From Methanococcoides orientis (GTDB lineage: Archaea > Halobacteriota > Methanosarcinia > Methanosarcinales > Methanosarcinaceae), in the NCBI RefSeq assembly GCF_021184045.1, contig NZ_CP073710.1:682001-746000 (forward strand): DNA of 64,000 nt. Direction: 5' to 3'. Positions 34,841-43,271 of this stretch are shown here, in pieces. Position 1 is the stretch's first letter. The number at the start of each line of letters is the position of its first letter. The position numbers and the translations under genes are program-made. The notes below the pieces were generated by a model, which had not been told where the DNA came from, did no database searches, and saw only the letters and a list, made by a program, of their open reading frames with translations.

Positions 34841-35839
34841 ATGAGATTCCCACCGATCAGGCAAATGATCTACCAAAGACCCGCAGTGCTTGGTCTGAGC
34901 ATCAGCATTACCCTCCTTTTCGGTTTTCTGATGCAAGAGTACTTACTGGGTCGCTTTACGCTGATCTTTGAAGAGGAGCATTTTCTACAGGACTTCTGGA
35001 TCGCTGTTGTTCATTGTCTTCTGGCAGGCTACCTCCCGAGTGCGTATTTTTTACTGCTGCGTGGTACAAGGAATACCTTTGAAGAACTTGAACATATCCT
35101 AAGACCAGCAACTGACCCCTCGTATGTGGAATCTGCTGTACATATTGAGAAGAGAAAGCTGATCGTTTGGGGAGTGATAGGAGTGCTGGTTGCGGTGTCT
35201 CTGCCTTACCAGACGGCCATATCGCCCTGGGATACGTCTACATGGCATCCTGAGGTTGCCTGGCATCGTGTTCTCGAGCCGTTTATAGGTTTGTGGGCTG
35301 GTTGGTTCTTTGGTGCAGTTTGGTTTACCTCGGCGCGAACTTCCCAGCTGGCGACCAGAATCGATTCTGTGGACCTGCTGGATCTGAGTCCATTGTTCCC
35401 TTTTGTTAAACAGGGTCTATTGACCACCTTGCTAACTATTGGTATGGTGTCCATCTTCAGTTTGCTTCTGCTCGATCCGGGAGAATGGCCTGTTGTTGCC
35501 CGAGCTTACTTAGGATCTCTGGCAATTGCATTGATCGGCTTCTGGTTGCCAATGAGAGGGGTGCACCAGAGAATTCATGAGGTCAAAGAAGCAGAGCTCA
35601 AATGGACACGCGAAAAGATACACCAATCTGAAACCCTCCTGCATAGCGGTTCACCGGACATGTCACCCGGACAGATGGCGGATCTGGTTGCAAATCTTAA
35701 ACTCATTGAGGATGTGCCGGAGTGGCCCTTTGAAAGCTTGACCATTGTACATGTGATTGCCTATTTGCTGATCCCGCTGGCGTCCTGGTTAGGTGGTTTG
35801 CTTATCGAAAGCCTGCTGGAGATCGTTTTTATTATGTGA
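34841..35839 (+). CDS. hypothetical polytopic membrane protein, 332 residues
   Basis: Six to seven hydrophobic segments surround two soluble parts: a loop with RGTRNTFEELEHILRPATD (about 75-93) and a charged region with EVKEAELKWTREKIHQSET near 245-265 that looks helical. I do not recognise a family. The start MRFPPIRQMIYQRPAV lies 12 bp after the acyltransferase stop, so the two probably form one unit; a GNAT gene follows 18 bp later. Confidence 0.72.
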   Translation: MRFPPIRQMIYQRPAVLGLSISITLLFGFLMQEYLLGRFTLIFEEEHFLQDFWIAVVHCLLAGYLPSAYFLLLRGTRNTFEELEHILRPATDPSYVESAVHIEKRKLIVWGVIGVLVAVSLPYQTAISPWDTSTWHPEVAWHRVLEPFIGLWAGWFFGAVWFTSARTSQLATRIDSVDLLDLSPLFPFVKQGLLTTLLTIGMVSIFSLLLLDPGEWPVVARAYLGSLAIALIGFWLPMRGVHQRIHEVKEAELKWTREKIHQSETLLHSGSPDMSPGQMADLVANLKLIEDVPEWPFESLTIVHVIAYLLIPLASWLGGLLIESLLEIVFIM

Positions 35840-35857
35840 TAATTACAGGGCCTAAAT

Positions 35858-36313
35858 ATGAACCAAAAAAGCTGGAGAATACGGAAAGCTATTGTTGACG
35901 ATGCAAAGGATCTCAAAAATTGTATGGATCTGGCTTATACGAAGTATTTGGACAGGCTCAAAGGGGAACGACTACCACCCATGAACGTTGATTATGAAGA
36001 TGAGATCACCTATTTTCCGGTCTGGGTCGCAGAATCTGACAAAGAGATAGTTGGTGGCTTGATCTTAATGTTCGAAGATGATTATACTACGATAGCAAAT
36101 GTGGCAGTACGTCCTGATTTCCAGGGAACAGGCATAGGCCGGGGGCTAATGGATCTTGCCGAATCAGAAGCTAAACGCAGAGGCTATCTGGAATTACGTT
36201 TAGCAACTCATGTATTATTGACAGAAACTATTTCTTTTTATCATCATTTAGGCTGGTCAGAGATCGGTCGTGATGATACCCGTGTCTACATGAGAAAAAC
36301 TATTGATGTTTAA
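35858..36313 (+). CDS. GNAT family N-acetyltransferase
   Basis: This 151-residue acetyltransferase has the acetyl-CoA loop VRPDFQGTGIGRGLMDLAE (residues 87-105), with Q-x-x-G-x-G, then EAKRRGYLELRLATHVLLTE and the C-terminal FYHHLGWSEIGRDD, the usual end of GNAT enzymes. The substrate is unknown. It lies 18 bp after the membrane protein at 34841 and may be cotranscribed with it. Confidence 0.88.
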   Translation: MNQKSWRIRKAIVDDAKDLKNCMDLAYTKYLDRLKGERLPPMNVDYEDEITYFPVWVAESDKEIVGGLILMFEDDYTTIANVAVRPDFQGTGIGRGLMDLAESEAKRRGYLELRLATHVLLTETISFYHHLGWSEIGRDDTRVYMRKTIDV

Positions 36314-36358
36314 TGATCTAGTTAGTGGCCGTTTTTCATTATTCTTGCCTCTGTCATC

Positions 36359-36742
36359 TCACCAGTTTATCATTAGATGGATAGTGAGTACTGCCTGAGT
36401 CAGGGACACGATCAGGGTTGACACAAGAATGAACAATGAGATGGGCATTTTGAATTCATCTCTTCCTTTCCTGATAAAATACATGTGGGCTGTAAAGGCA
36501 AAAATACCAGCAAAACTCAGGACAAGTGAAAATAACAGTCCCGTGATGGATTGCTGAAAGACCAAAACCAGTCCATATAATACAAAAAATATCAAGGGAA
36601 TGTGTATCAGAAGAAATCCAGTGATACCACCTGGTAATTTGAATAGCTCCCACTCTTTCCAGTAGGCAGAGTCAATCTCATGGTTGATCAATAGAACGGA
36701 ATTGACCAGATAGATCCAGAATAATATTTCAGACGCAATCAT
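36359..36742 (-). CDS. small four-helix membrane protein, DUF6713-like
   Basis: From the ATG at 36742, after GGGGTGGTG, the protein has 127 residues and four membrane helices. The first loop contains NHEIDSAYWKEWELFKLPGG, a well-conserved acidic and aromatic block that I associate with DUF6713; the name is from memory and less certain than the block itself. The function is unknown. The gene is convergent with the GNAT gene. Confidence 0.7.
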   Translation of the reverse strand: MIASEILFWIYLVNSVLLINHEIDSAYWKEWELFKLPGGITGFLLIHIPLIFFVLYGLVLVFQQSITGLLFSLVLSFAGIFAFTAHMYFIRKGRDEFKMPISLFILVSTLIVSLTQAVLTIHLMINW

Positions 36743-36791
36743 TACACCACCCCTGTTAGGTAAGTACATATTTATTTTAATCTTTGTTAAT

Positions 36792-36902
36792 AGCTCCTGT
36801 CAGATCTCTCCTGAACAAATAAGGGATGTGATCGCTACAGTTATTCTCGCTATCAGTTTTGTTCCTACTGTTATTCAGGCCATTAAAGGATATTTGAAAT
36901 GA
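36792..36902 (+). pseudogene. possible C-terminal gene stub
   Basis: The plus frame reads SSCQISPEQIRDVIATVILA and continues ISFVPTVIQAIKGYLK before a stop. A cysteine followed by one amphipathic and one hydrophobic helix looks like the end of a small lipoprotein or membrane protein. It lacks a start codon and is only 36 codons long. Confidence 0.25.
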
Positions 36903-36990
36903 TGCCTGTTAGACTTTCGTACTTTGGCTACTATGGGAATTCTGCTTCGTGCAATGGGACATACCCTTCGAGAACACTATCTTCTTCCAT

Positions 36991-38025
36991 TTAGAGTAAG
37001 ACATCTTCAAGGCCTGCTTCTTTCACTATCTTTATTGCACGTATCTTCTCATCAGATGTGAGGAAACGATCAATTTCCGGATATTTTGAAGCTCTATAAT
37101 AAGGCATGTACTGGAACATTAGATTAAATCTAACCTCTGGAATATTATTTGCGATCCATTCTACGATTGGTTTTGTGCAGCAATCCAGATGATCAGGCAA
37201 AACAAGGTGGCGGACTATTATCTCTGCATTCTGATAAGCGATCTCATGATCTCTTTTTACTACAGCAAGATAATTTTGTACTTTGGAATACTTTCTTGCG
37301 CATTTATCATCACTATATTTGAAGTCGGCAAGATATACATCGATCACGCCCTCTAGCAGTTTTGCTATTTCTTTAGAATGGTACATATTTGAGTTCCAGA
37401 CCACAGGGATGTTCGCAGAAACATTGTTAATGATCTTCAAAATGGAATGTGTATGTGGTGTAGGAGTTACAAAATTTACATTCCTTGCCCCTTCATATCG
37501 ACGCCTTTTTATGGTCCTGGCCAAATTTTCAGGATCTACCTCAGTCCCACTTTCGGGGCGTGTGGATATGTCCCAGTTCTGACAATAAACGCAGGCAAAG
37601 ACACACCCTGTGAAGAAGATCGTATGTGAAGGTACAAGTTCCGGTTCTTCTCCCATATGTAAAAATTCAGAAGCGTATCGGGAGGATTCAAGTAATCTGC
37701 AGAATCCCTTTTCACCATGTCTGCGATCTACACCGCATCTTCGTTCGCACATATGACAATTTTCAAGTATCTTTTCGGCTATCACGATCTTCAGATCAAG
37801 AAGTGAGGGAGTTGCTTCAGTCAGTTCAATGTTCTTTTCTTTTGAATCGATACTTTCCAATAACTCCCGATACTTTTCAATTTTGCTATCATGGATTTTC
37901 CATAGATCATCAACAGAAGCCGATGGAACGAAGTCTGCCGGAATGCTTTTAGTTATCCGGAAACGAGCTGGAAGCTCATCCTTTTCGACTTTTAAATAGC
38001 GGCTTAAAAACTTTGGATCCCCCAT
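36991..38025 (-). CDS. radical SAM protein, PflA-like
   Basis: The 344-residue protein has the radical SAM motif CVFACVYCQNW (Cys141, Cys145, Cys148) and an upstream four-cysteine cluster (Cys90, Cys93, Cys97, Cys109) in CHMCERRCGVDRRHGEKGFC. This is the arrangement of PflX/PflA-like activating enzymes in archaea. GVIDVYLADFKYSDDKCARKYS and QYMPYYRA belong to the same family. The substrate protein is not visible here; the next genes are unrelated. Length and start (MGDPKFLSRY) fit the family. Confidence 0.88.
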   Translation of the reverse strand: MGDPKFLSRYLKVEKDELPARFRITKSIPADFVPSASVDDLWKIHDSKIEKYRELLESIDSKEKNIELTEATPSLLDLKIVIAEKILENCHMCERRCGVDRRHGEKGFCRLLESSRYASEFLHMGEEPELVPSHTIFFTGCVFACVYCQNWDISTRPESGTEVDPENLARTIKRRRYEGARNVNFVTPTPHTHSILKIINNVSANIPVVWNSNMYHSKEIAKLLEGVIDVYLADFKYSDDKCARKYSKVQNYLAVVKRDHEIAYQNAEIIVRHLVLPDHLDCCTKPIVEWIANNIPEVRFNLMFQYMPYYRASKYPEIDRFLTSDEKIRAIKIVKEAGLEDVLL

Positions 38026-38242
38026 ATAGGTAGATTCGCTAGCTTCAATTGAATATTTTACGGTTCCATAATTTCAGACTTTTTGTGTAATGGTGTAAGA
38101 AGATGAAGTTCTCTAAGGGTACGTTGCATTGCATGAAGTACAACGATAAACTTGATAACACGCTATCGTTTCAAAGAATAGCTATAGATATATAGGAGAA
38201 TATCTTCTGATCAGATATATCTGTCAAACCAAATAGAACAGA

Positions 38243-39886
38243 TCAACAGGACGTGTTTTCAGGATCGTTTGGTATGCTAAATCCAAATGTACTTCCTTTT
38301 CCAAGTTCACTCTCGACCCAGACCTCACCACCATGCATTTCAACAAATTTCTTAACAAGAGCAAGGCCAAGCCCTGTGCCGCCATATTCTCTTGAGTTTG
38401 AAGAATCCACCTGGAAGAAAGGCTTGAACAGTTTTTCCTGATCCTCTGGTGAAATACCTATGCCAATATCCTTTACGAAGATATTAACAGAACTATCAGA
38501 TATTTTACCACCAATGGTCACTGCCCCTCCCTGATCTGTGAACTTAATGGAGTTGTTCACCAGGTTGTAAAGAACCTGCTTGAATTTGATCATGTCTGCT
38601 TTTATGGTAGGCATTTCAATGTCGATGTTAAATGTTAGATCTATCCCTTTCTTTTTTGAAAGAGGTATCATCAATGCTCCTACTTCATCAATAGCATCGG
38701 ATACGGTGAACTCATTAACACGAAGTTCCATTTCGCCGGTTTCAATGTTTGAGAAATCCAAAAGATCATTGATCAGTTCTAGAAGATGATTTCCATTTCT
38801 AAGAACCTTAGATATGTATTTTTTCTGCTCTTCATTCAAAGAACCGTAATCTTCACTGCAAAGTAGATCGGAGAATCCGATGATCATAGTAAGAGGAGTT
38901 CTTAGCTCATGGCTCATATTAGAGATGAATTCGGTCTTGGCCATGTTGGCAGCTTCCGCAGCAACTTTTGCACGGAGCATTGCTTCCTCTGCTTGCTTGC
39001 GCTCGTTTATATCCTGAACAATTCCCTGAAAGTGAGTTGCTTTTCCTTTCTCGTTCCTCAGAATAAAAGTCTTCTCATTTACCCACAATAAATTTCCATC
39101 TTTTGTTATCAAACGATATTCCGAGTTATAGTTGTCACTGCCATCTTTACACTTCCCTGTAAGTGTATCTTTTACCATTTGATAATCATCGGGATGGACC
39201 AGATCTCCATAATTAATTCGCCCAAGTACGAAATCCTCAGCTGAATAACCAAGCTTTAAAACATTCTCTGAAGCATAATCTGCAGGCCAGAAATCTTCTG
39301 CCCTCCATAAGAATGCCATTGTAGAGCTATTGTTTATGATGCCTTCCAGAGCCTTCTGTTTCTGAATTGCTTTCTCAAAAGCAAGACAATTGTTCTTCTG
39401 CTCAGTAATATCATCCACAGTCAGCAATACAAGTGGTCCATTATTTTGTCGTATCAGGGTAGTTGAAATCAAAAAATGAAGCGTTGCCGATTTATCATTG
39501 GTTACGATCTCCAATTCGCCTTCCTTTTTGTAAATGCTTTCACCGGTCTCAAAAGTGTGCATAACAGAGTTTCTTACAGTACATTCTGAGCATTCTCTGT
39601 TCTTCCCACAACTTTCTAATTTGATCGAATTTACACATCCGAAGAGTTCACCACCAAGAAGACCAATACTATTCTTTTTTTCGTTTCCTAATGCAATAGT
39701 AGCAGTCCGATTGATGTATTCAACTTTCCCTTCCTGATTGACAAGGATCATGATCATAGGAATATCATCAAAAATAGGACTTAATATATCAGGATCTACA
39801 AATGATCCAGTGGAACTTTTACAAAATTCGTCGCCGCTAAACTCACGCTGAATTATGTTATTTCCATCCAGATCAGATCCCTCCAT
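38243..39886 (-). CDS. PAS-domain sensor histidine kinase
   Basis: The 547-residue cytoplasmic kinase has an N-terminal PAS domain (about 35-165) with an internal cysteine set (CVNSIKLESCGKNRECSECT), a second PAS with PAC motif (190-295, ending FQGIVQDINERKQAEEA), the phospho-acceptor block [16 protein letters not shown] near 320, and a HATPase with DIGIGISPEDQEKLFKPFF and GGTGLGLALVKKFVEMHGG. No membrane segment is seen. The cysteines in the first PAS domain resemble a metal or redox sensor site. The partner regulator is not nearby, as is common in methanogens. Confidence 0.92.
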   Translation of the reverse strand: MEGSDLDGNNIIQREFSGDEFCKSSTGSFVDPDILSPIFDDIPMIMILVNQEGKVEYINRTATIALGNEKKNSIGLLGGELFGCVNSIKLESCGKNRECSECTVRNSVMHTFETGESIYKKEGELEIVTNDKSATLHFLISTTLIRQNNGPLVLLTVDDITEQKNNCLAFEKAIQKQKALEGIINNSSTMAFLWRAEDFWPADYASENVLKLGYSAEDFVLGRINYGDLVHPDDYQMVKDTLTGKCKDGSDNYNSEYRLITKDGNLLWVNEKTFILRNEKGKATHFQGIVQDINERKQAEEAMLRAKVAAEAANMAKTEFISNMSHELRTPLTMIIGFSDLLCSEDYGSLNEEQKKYISKVLRNGNHLLELINDLLDFSNIETGEMELRVNEFTVSDAIDEVGALMIPLSKKKGIDLTFNIDIEMPTIKADMIKFKQVLYNLVNNSIKFTDQGGAVTIGGKISDSSVNIFVKDIGIGISPEDQEKLFKPFFQVDSSNSREYGGTGLGLALVKKFVEMHGGEVWVESELGKGSTFGFSIPNDPENTSC

Positions 39887-40121
39887 ATCACTTGTGTATG
39901 GTGTTGACTATGTTGTAGTATATAATATGTTCGATTGTTACATATATAAGAGTTCGAAAATGTAACAAATAATGTCTAAAATATACAAATACATTAGATC
40001 ATATTGTAGCATGGAGAAGTTTTTTAAAATTTCAGGATCCTTTGGAAAGGTAACATTCAATTGAATGCGATTGCTGTCAAGAAATTGGCAAATAAATAAG
40101 AAAGAGGGGTTTATCCCTTTC

Positions 40122-40214
40122 TCAAGTTAGCCTATAGCAAAAAGTAGGTTTTTCTACCTCTTTTAATTCAAGAACTTCAGTTGATCCGTATTTTGTGGCT
40201 ACAATTGCTTTCAT
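40122..40214 (-). pseudogene. truncated alcohol dehydrogenase, 5' end only
   Basis: A perfect AGGAGG site precedes the ATG. The first 23 codons, MKAIVATKYGSTEVLELKEV and EKP, match the start of the ADH genes at 7624 and 41987. After codon 23 the sequence leaves the family and stops eight codons later. It follows a DUF4386 gene in the same order as the intact cluster, so it is the remains of a second DUF4386-ADH pair. Confidence 0.8.
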
Positions 40215-40245
40215 TTGGTTATCCTCCTATATTGCTTAGATGTGC

Positions 40246-40950
40246 TCATTTTATCTCGTTTACATCTGTTTTTGCAGTCGAGGGATCGATCGCAGATGGA
40301 TTGAATCCTTTAACAATAAGCCATACCGCAAAAACCATTTCCTGCACGGCTATTGGAATAAATAGGATACCAAGCAGATCAATGTTGAAAGGTTGTAATA
40401 GATAGTATACCCACAACAATGCAGCTCCAGCAAAGCCCCAGCCTGATAGCCATCGGGGAACAAGGTTTGATCGATACAATAAATAATTCAAGATCAGAGC
40501 AGATATAGTAAAAGCAACTGCGAACCCAAACAAAAAGGCCAGATCGCCTGCTGCCAGCAATATAGTCCCAAAGGTTTGATAATAGGAAGCATCCGGAGAT
40601 CCCGCCTTCACAAAGTCCTGACTTAATGCCAATAGTGTCAGTATGGCAATCACATTAACAATAAAAAGTACGCCCTCCGCGATCCTGGCACCAGCGTACC
40701 CAAGAGCTAAAGATTCACTATGCTTTTTAAGAATCGGATATATCATTATTCCAATACCAGCAACTGCAACGGCATCGATCAATACAAGTAACGACCCTAT
40801 CATCATCTGGTTCTCATTTCCAGAAGCAATAGTAAGATAATCTGAAGCACCAAGAATTGGGTCCAGTAAAATAACACCAAGTGAGTATGCAACTGTCGCA
40901 GTTATAAACAATATTCCTACAATTCTTGCGGTCTTTATGTTTTCGTCCAT
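40246..40950 (-). CDS. DUF4386 family membrane protein
   Basis: From the ATG at 40950, with GGTGGGGG before it, the protein has 234 residues and starts MDENIKTARIVGILFI. It is nearly identical to the protein at 10772-11476 apart from its ends (here FNPSAIDPSTAKTDVNEIK). A frame from 40992 would add 14 residues but overlaps the ADH stop and has no better ribosome site. Seven helices are expected. It is third in the minus-strand order DUF4386-ADH-DUF4386-ADH remnant. Confidence 0.84.
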   Translation of the reverse strand: MDENIKTARIVGILFITATVAYSLGVILLDPILGASDYLTIASGNENQMMIGSLLVLIDAVAVAGIGIMIYPILKKHSESLALGYAGARIAEGVLFIVNVIAILTLLALSQDFVKAGSPDASYYQTFGTILLAAGDLAFLFGFAVAFTISALILNYLLYRSNLVPRWLSGWGFAGAALLWVYYLLQPFNIDLLGILFIPIAVQEMVFAVWLIVKGFNPSAIDPSTAKTDVNEIK

Positions 40951-40988
40951 TTTCTTCCCCCACCATTTCATTATTAAAATAGTCCTTT

Positions 40989-41987
40989 TCATTTACCTTG
41001 CCAGGCATTGTTGTTATGTTCCACAGTTAGGACAACATGTCCCTTTTTGTGCCCTGTTTCGACATACTTGTGAGCCTCAACAGCCTGTTCCAGCGGATAA
41101 CGTCGATCTATGACTACTTTCAGCTTCCCATCCTCAATAAGCTCTCTGAGGAAAATTAGGTCTTCAGCCCTCTCTTTTAAAAGTCCAGATATTGCCTTCT
41201 TACTATTTGTCAGATTAAGCCATATTATTCGAAAAAGCCGTACCAACCCATAGGTAGTAAAAAGATAGATTCCTTCATTCTTTAACGATTTTGTACTACC
41301 TGAAAAAGGACTCTTGCCGACGGTGTCAAAAATAATGTCGTAGGTTTCACCGCTTTTGGTAAAATCCTCTTGAGTGTAATCAATTACCTTATCGGCTCCC
41401 AGAGATTTCACTAATTCTAATTTCCTGGTACTGCACACTCCGGTAACTTCTGCCCCAAAGTGATTGGCAATCTGTACCGCAGCTGAACCTACCCCTCCAG
41501 AAGCGCCAAAGATAAGAACTTTTTGTCCGCTCTGAATATTTCCTTTTCTTAGGAAAAACAGCGCAGTCAATGCCCCTTGCTGGACTGCAGCGGCTTCCTC
41601 ATAGGTCATATTGGCCGGTTTTATTGCCAGAGCCCCGTCTTCAGGCAGACAGATGTACTCGGCATAAGCACCTAAATTCATCCCTGTGTATCCAAAAACC
41701 GGATTCCCTTTACTGAAGAGTTTTACATCTTTGCCAACGGCTTCAATTTCCCCGGCTAATTCAGTCCCTAGTATAGGTTTCTTCGGCTTTCTGATACCTG
41801 ATGCTATTCGCATTAGAAGCCCGAATCCTGGTGGGGCTGTGCAACTTCGCATCCAACAGTCATATTTTGTCACTGTTGTCGCATAAATTCTGATCAATAC
41901 TTCATTGTCCTTTGGAGTAGGTTTATCCACTTCTTTGAGATGAAGGACTTCAGGTGGTCCGTATTTTTCATACACAATTGCTTTCAT
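40989..41987 (-). CDS. zinc-independent medium-chain dehydrogenase/quinone reductase
   Basis: The 332-residue MDR protein has [22 protein letters not shown] in the first half and [20 protein letters not shown] in the nucleotide-binding half. As in the paralogue at 7624 there are no zinc ligands. The two are clearly related: the block [26 protein letters not shown] is nearly identical, whereas residues 25-120 are much more different, suggesting gene conversion of the Rossmann part. It follows DUF4386 by about 30 bp. Confidence 0.87.
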   Translation of the reverse strand: MKAIVYEKYGPPEVLHLKEVDKPTPKDNEVLIRIYATTVTKYDCWMRSCTAPPGFGLLMRIASGIRKPKKPILGTELAGEIEAVGKDVKLFSKGNPVFGYTGMNLGAYAEYICLPEDGALAIKPANMTYEEAAAVQQGALTALFFLRKGNIQSGQKVLIFGASGGVGSAAVQIANHFGAEVTGVCSTRKLELVKSLGADKVIDYTQEDFTKSGETYDIIFDTVGKSPFSGSTKSLKNEGIYLFTTYGLVRLFRIIWLNLTNSKKAISGLLKERAEDLIFLRELIEDGKLKVVIDRRYPLEQAVEAHKYVETGHKKGHVVLTVEHNNNAWQGK

Positions 41988-42017
41988 CAGTATTCCTCCA
42001 AATTTACTTTGATTTTG

Positions 42018-42761
42018 TCATGTTATCTCGTCTATATCTGTTTTTACAGTCGTGGAATCGATTGCAGATGGATTGAATCCTTTAAAGATTAGCCATATCG
42101 AGAGCATGATCTCAGCCACAGCGATAGGAAGGGCAAAGATGAGCTCCAATCCCACTTCTGAAATTCCAGTAAACATGTCAATATTGATCAGTACAGAACC
42201 GGTCAACAAAGCTATGGCAGCAATAAATCCCCAGGCCGATATGAATCGTGGAACAAGTTTTGACTTATATAATGCATAATAAAGAATCAGGGACCCTAAA
42301 GCAAAAGCAATATGATAGATCAGTCCCTGTGTGCCAGCCCAGTGATTTACTGACTGTATCGAACTGCCTATGTATTGAAAATATGAAGCATCCACTCCTC
42401 CTTTGCTCAGATAATCCTGGCTTAGATTGACCAGTGACAGCTTACTGATATAAGCAACACTTAAAAGTGCAGCCTCAAACAATCTGAAAACAACATACCC
42501 CAGAGCCAGGACTTCATTGTGTCTTTTTAAGACGGGGAACAAGAGCAATGATAAGAGAACTACTGCAGGAACACCTGTAAACTCCAGTAGTATTCCAGTT
42601 ATCACAACTGTTTTGTTTGGATAAGCATTATCCAGGTAATCCGGAGAATCTAGAATAGGTTTGTAAAGAGCTTCTCCAACAAAAAGCATGACGATAGCAA
42701 ATATGAACAATACTCCCACAATTATTGCAGTCTTTCTGCTTGAATCCATTCTTTCTTGCAT
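42018..42761 (-). CDS. DUF4386 family membrane protein
   Basis: The 247-residue protein is nearly identical to that at 6841-7590 over about 200 residues and differs mostly at both ends (MQERMDSSRKTAIIVG at the start, FNPSAIDSTTVKTDIDEIT at the end). It has about seven helices and is the first gene of the minus-strand cluster. The ATG at 42761 lies behind GGGGGAAGTGG; an ATG at 42749 is possible. The palindrome at 42774-42791 precedes it. Confidence 0.85.
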   Translation of the reverse strand: MQERMDSSRKTAIIVGVLFIFAIVMLFVGEALYKPILDSPDYLDNAYPNKTVVITGILLEFTGVPAVVLLSLLLFPVLKRHNEVLALGYVVFRLFEAALLSVAYISKLSLVNLSQDYLSKGGVDASYFQYIGSSIQSVNHWAGTQGLIYHIAFALGSLILYYALYKSKLVPRFISAWGFIAAIALLTGSVLINIDMFTGISEVGLELIFALPIAVAEIMLSIWLIFKGFNPSAIDSTTVKTDIDEIT

Positions 42762-42773
42762 CTAATACCACTT

Positions 42774-42791
42774 CCCCCTTATAAAAGGGGG
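42774..42791 (-). promoter_or_regulatory. palindromic operator, third copy
   Basis: Read on the minus strand, the arms CCCCCTT and AAGGGGG are separated by four bases and followed by AGTGGTATTAG before the ATG; at 6810 the same place reads AGTGGTGTTAG. A TATA-like ATTTTAAATA lies at 42801-42810, just upstream. The centre sequence differs from the two other sites but the design and position are kept. Confidence 0.55.
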
Positions 42792-43271
42792 TTGGGCAAC
42801 TATTTAAAATTTTGGATGTGTTCTATTTTCCGAAATCGAGTTGTCCTTCCAGGCAGTAAGGAGGTTGTATAAATACCCTAAGAATCTCCAAGAGATCCAA
42901 TGCAGGCAAAAAATGGGGGAAGATGTTTTTCTCGAAAGGTATTTTGCATTAAATGAAGCAGAATATTAGGAGTTATAAACCGTTTACTCTCAATGCTTAT
43001 GTAAAGGGGAGGTTGGATATGATCAAAAAGGAATCCAATAGAAGATATACTTAAATTTAGAACTAAATAAATAAGAAAATTGGTTTAAATATATTGAATA
43101 AACTTTTATGAAAATATTAAATCAATATGATATCGATACCAGATATGGAATTTGTATCTAATACAAAAAAAACATTTATATTGGAACTTATGTATGCCAT
43201 ATAATATATTTATTGAAGTATGCTTCAATAAGTGAAAAAATTTTATTAATATACTTCAAAAAAAAGGTGTT
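42792..43271. other. divergent intergenic region
   Basis: About 480 bp with the DUF4386 promoter at its left end and the kinase promoter at its right end. The right half (43060-43270) is very A+T rich and contains the inverted repeat at 43211-43230. I found no gene. Confidence 0.55.
43211..43230 (+). promoter_or_regulatory. inverted repeat upstream of the PAS kinase gene
   Basis: The arms TATTGAAG and CTTCAATA enclose TATG. A third related string, ATACTTCAA, occurs 20 bp before the kinase start. The repeat is 41 bp upstream of the ATG, a plausible operator position. Confidence 0.4.
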
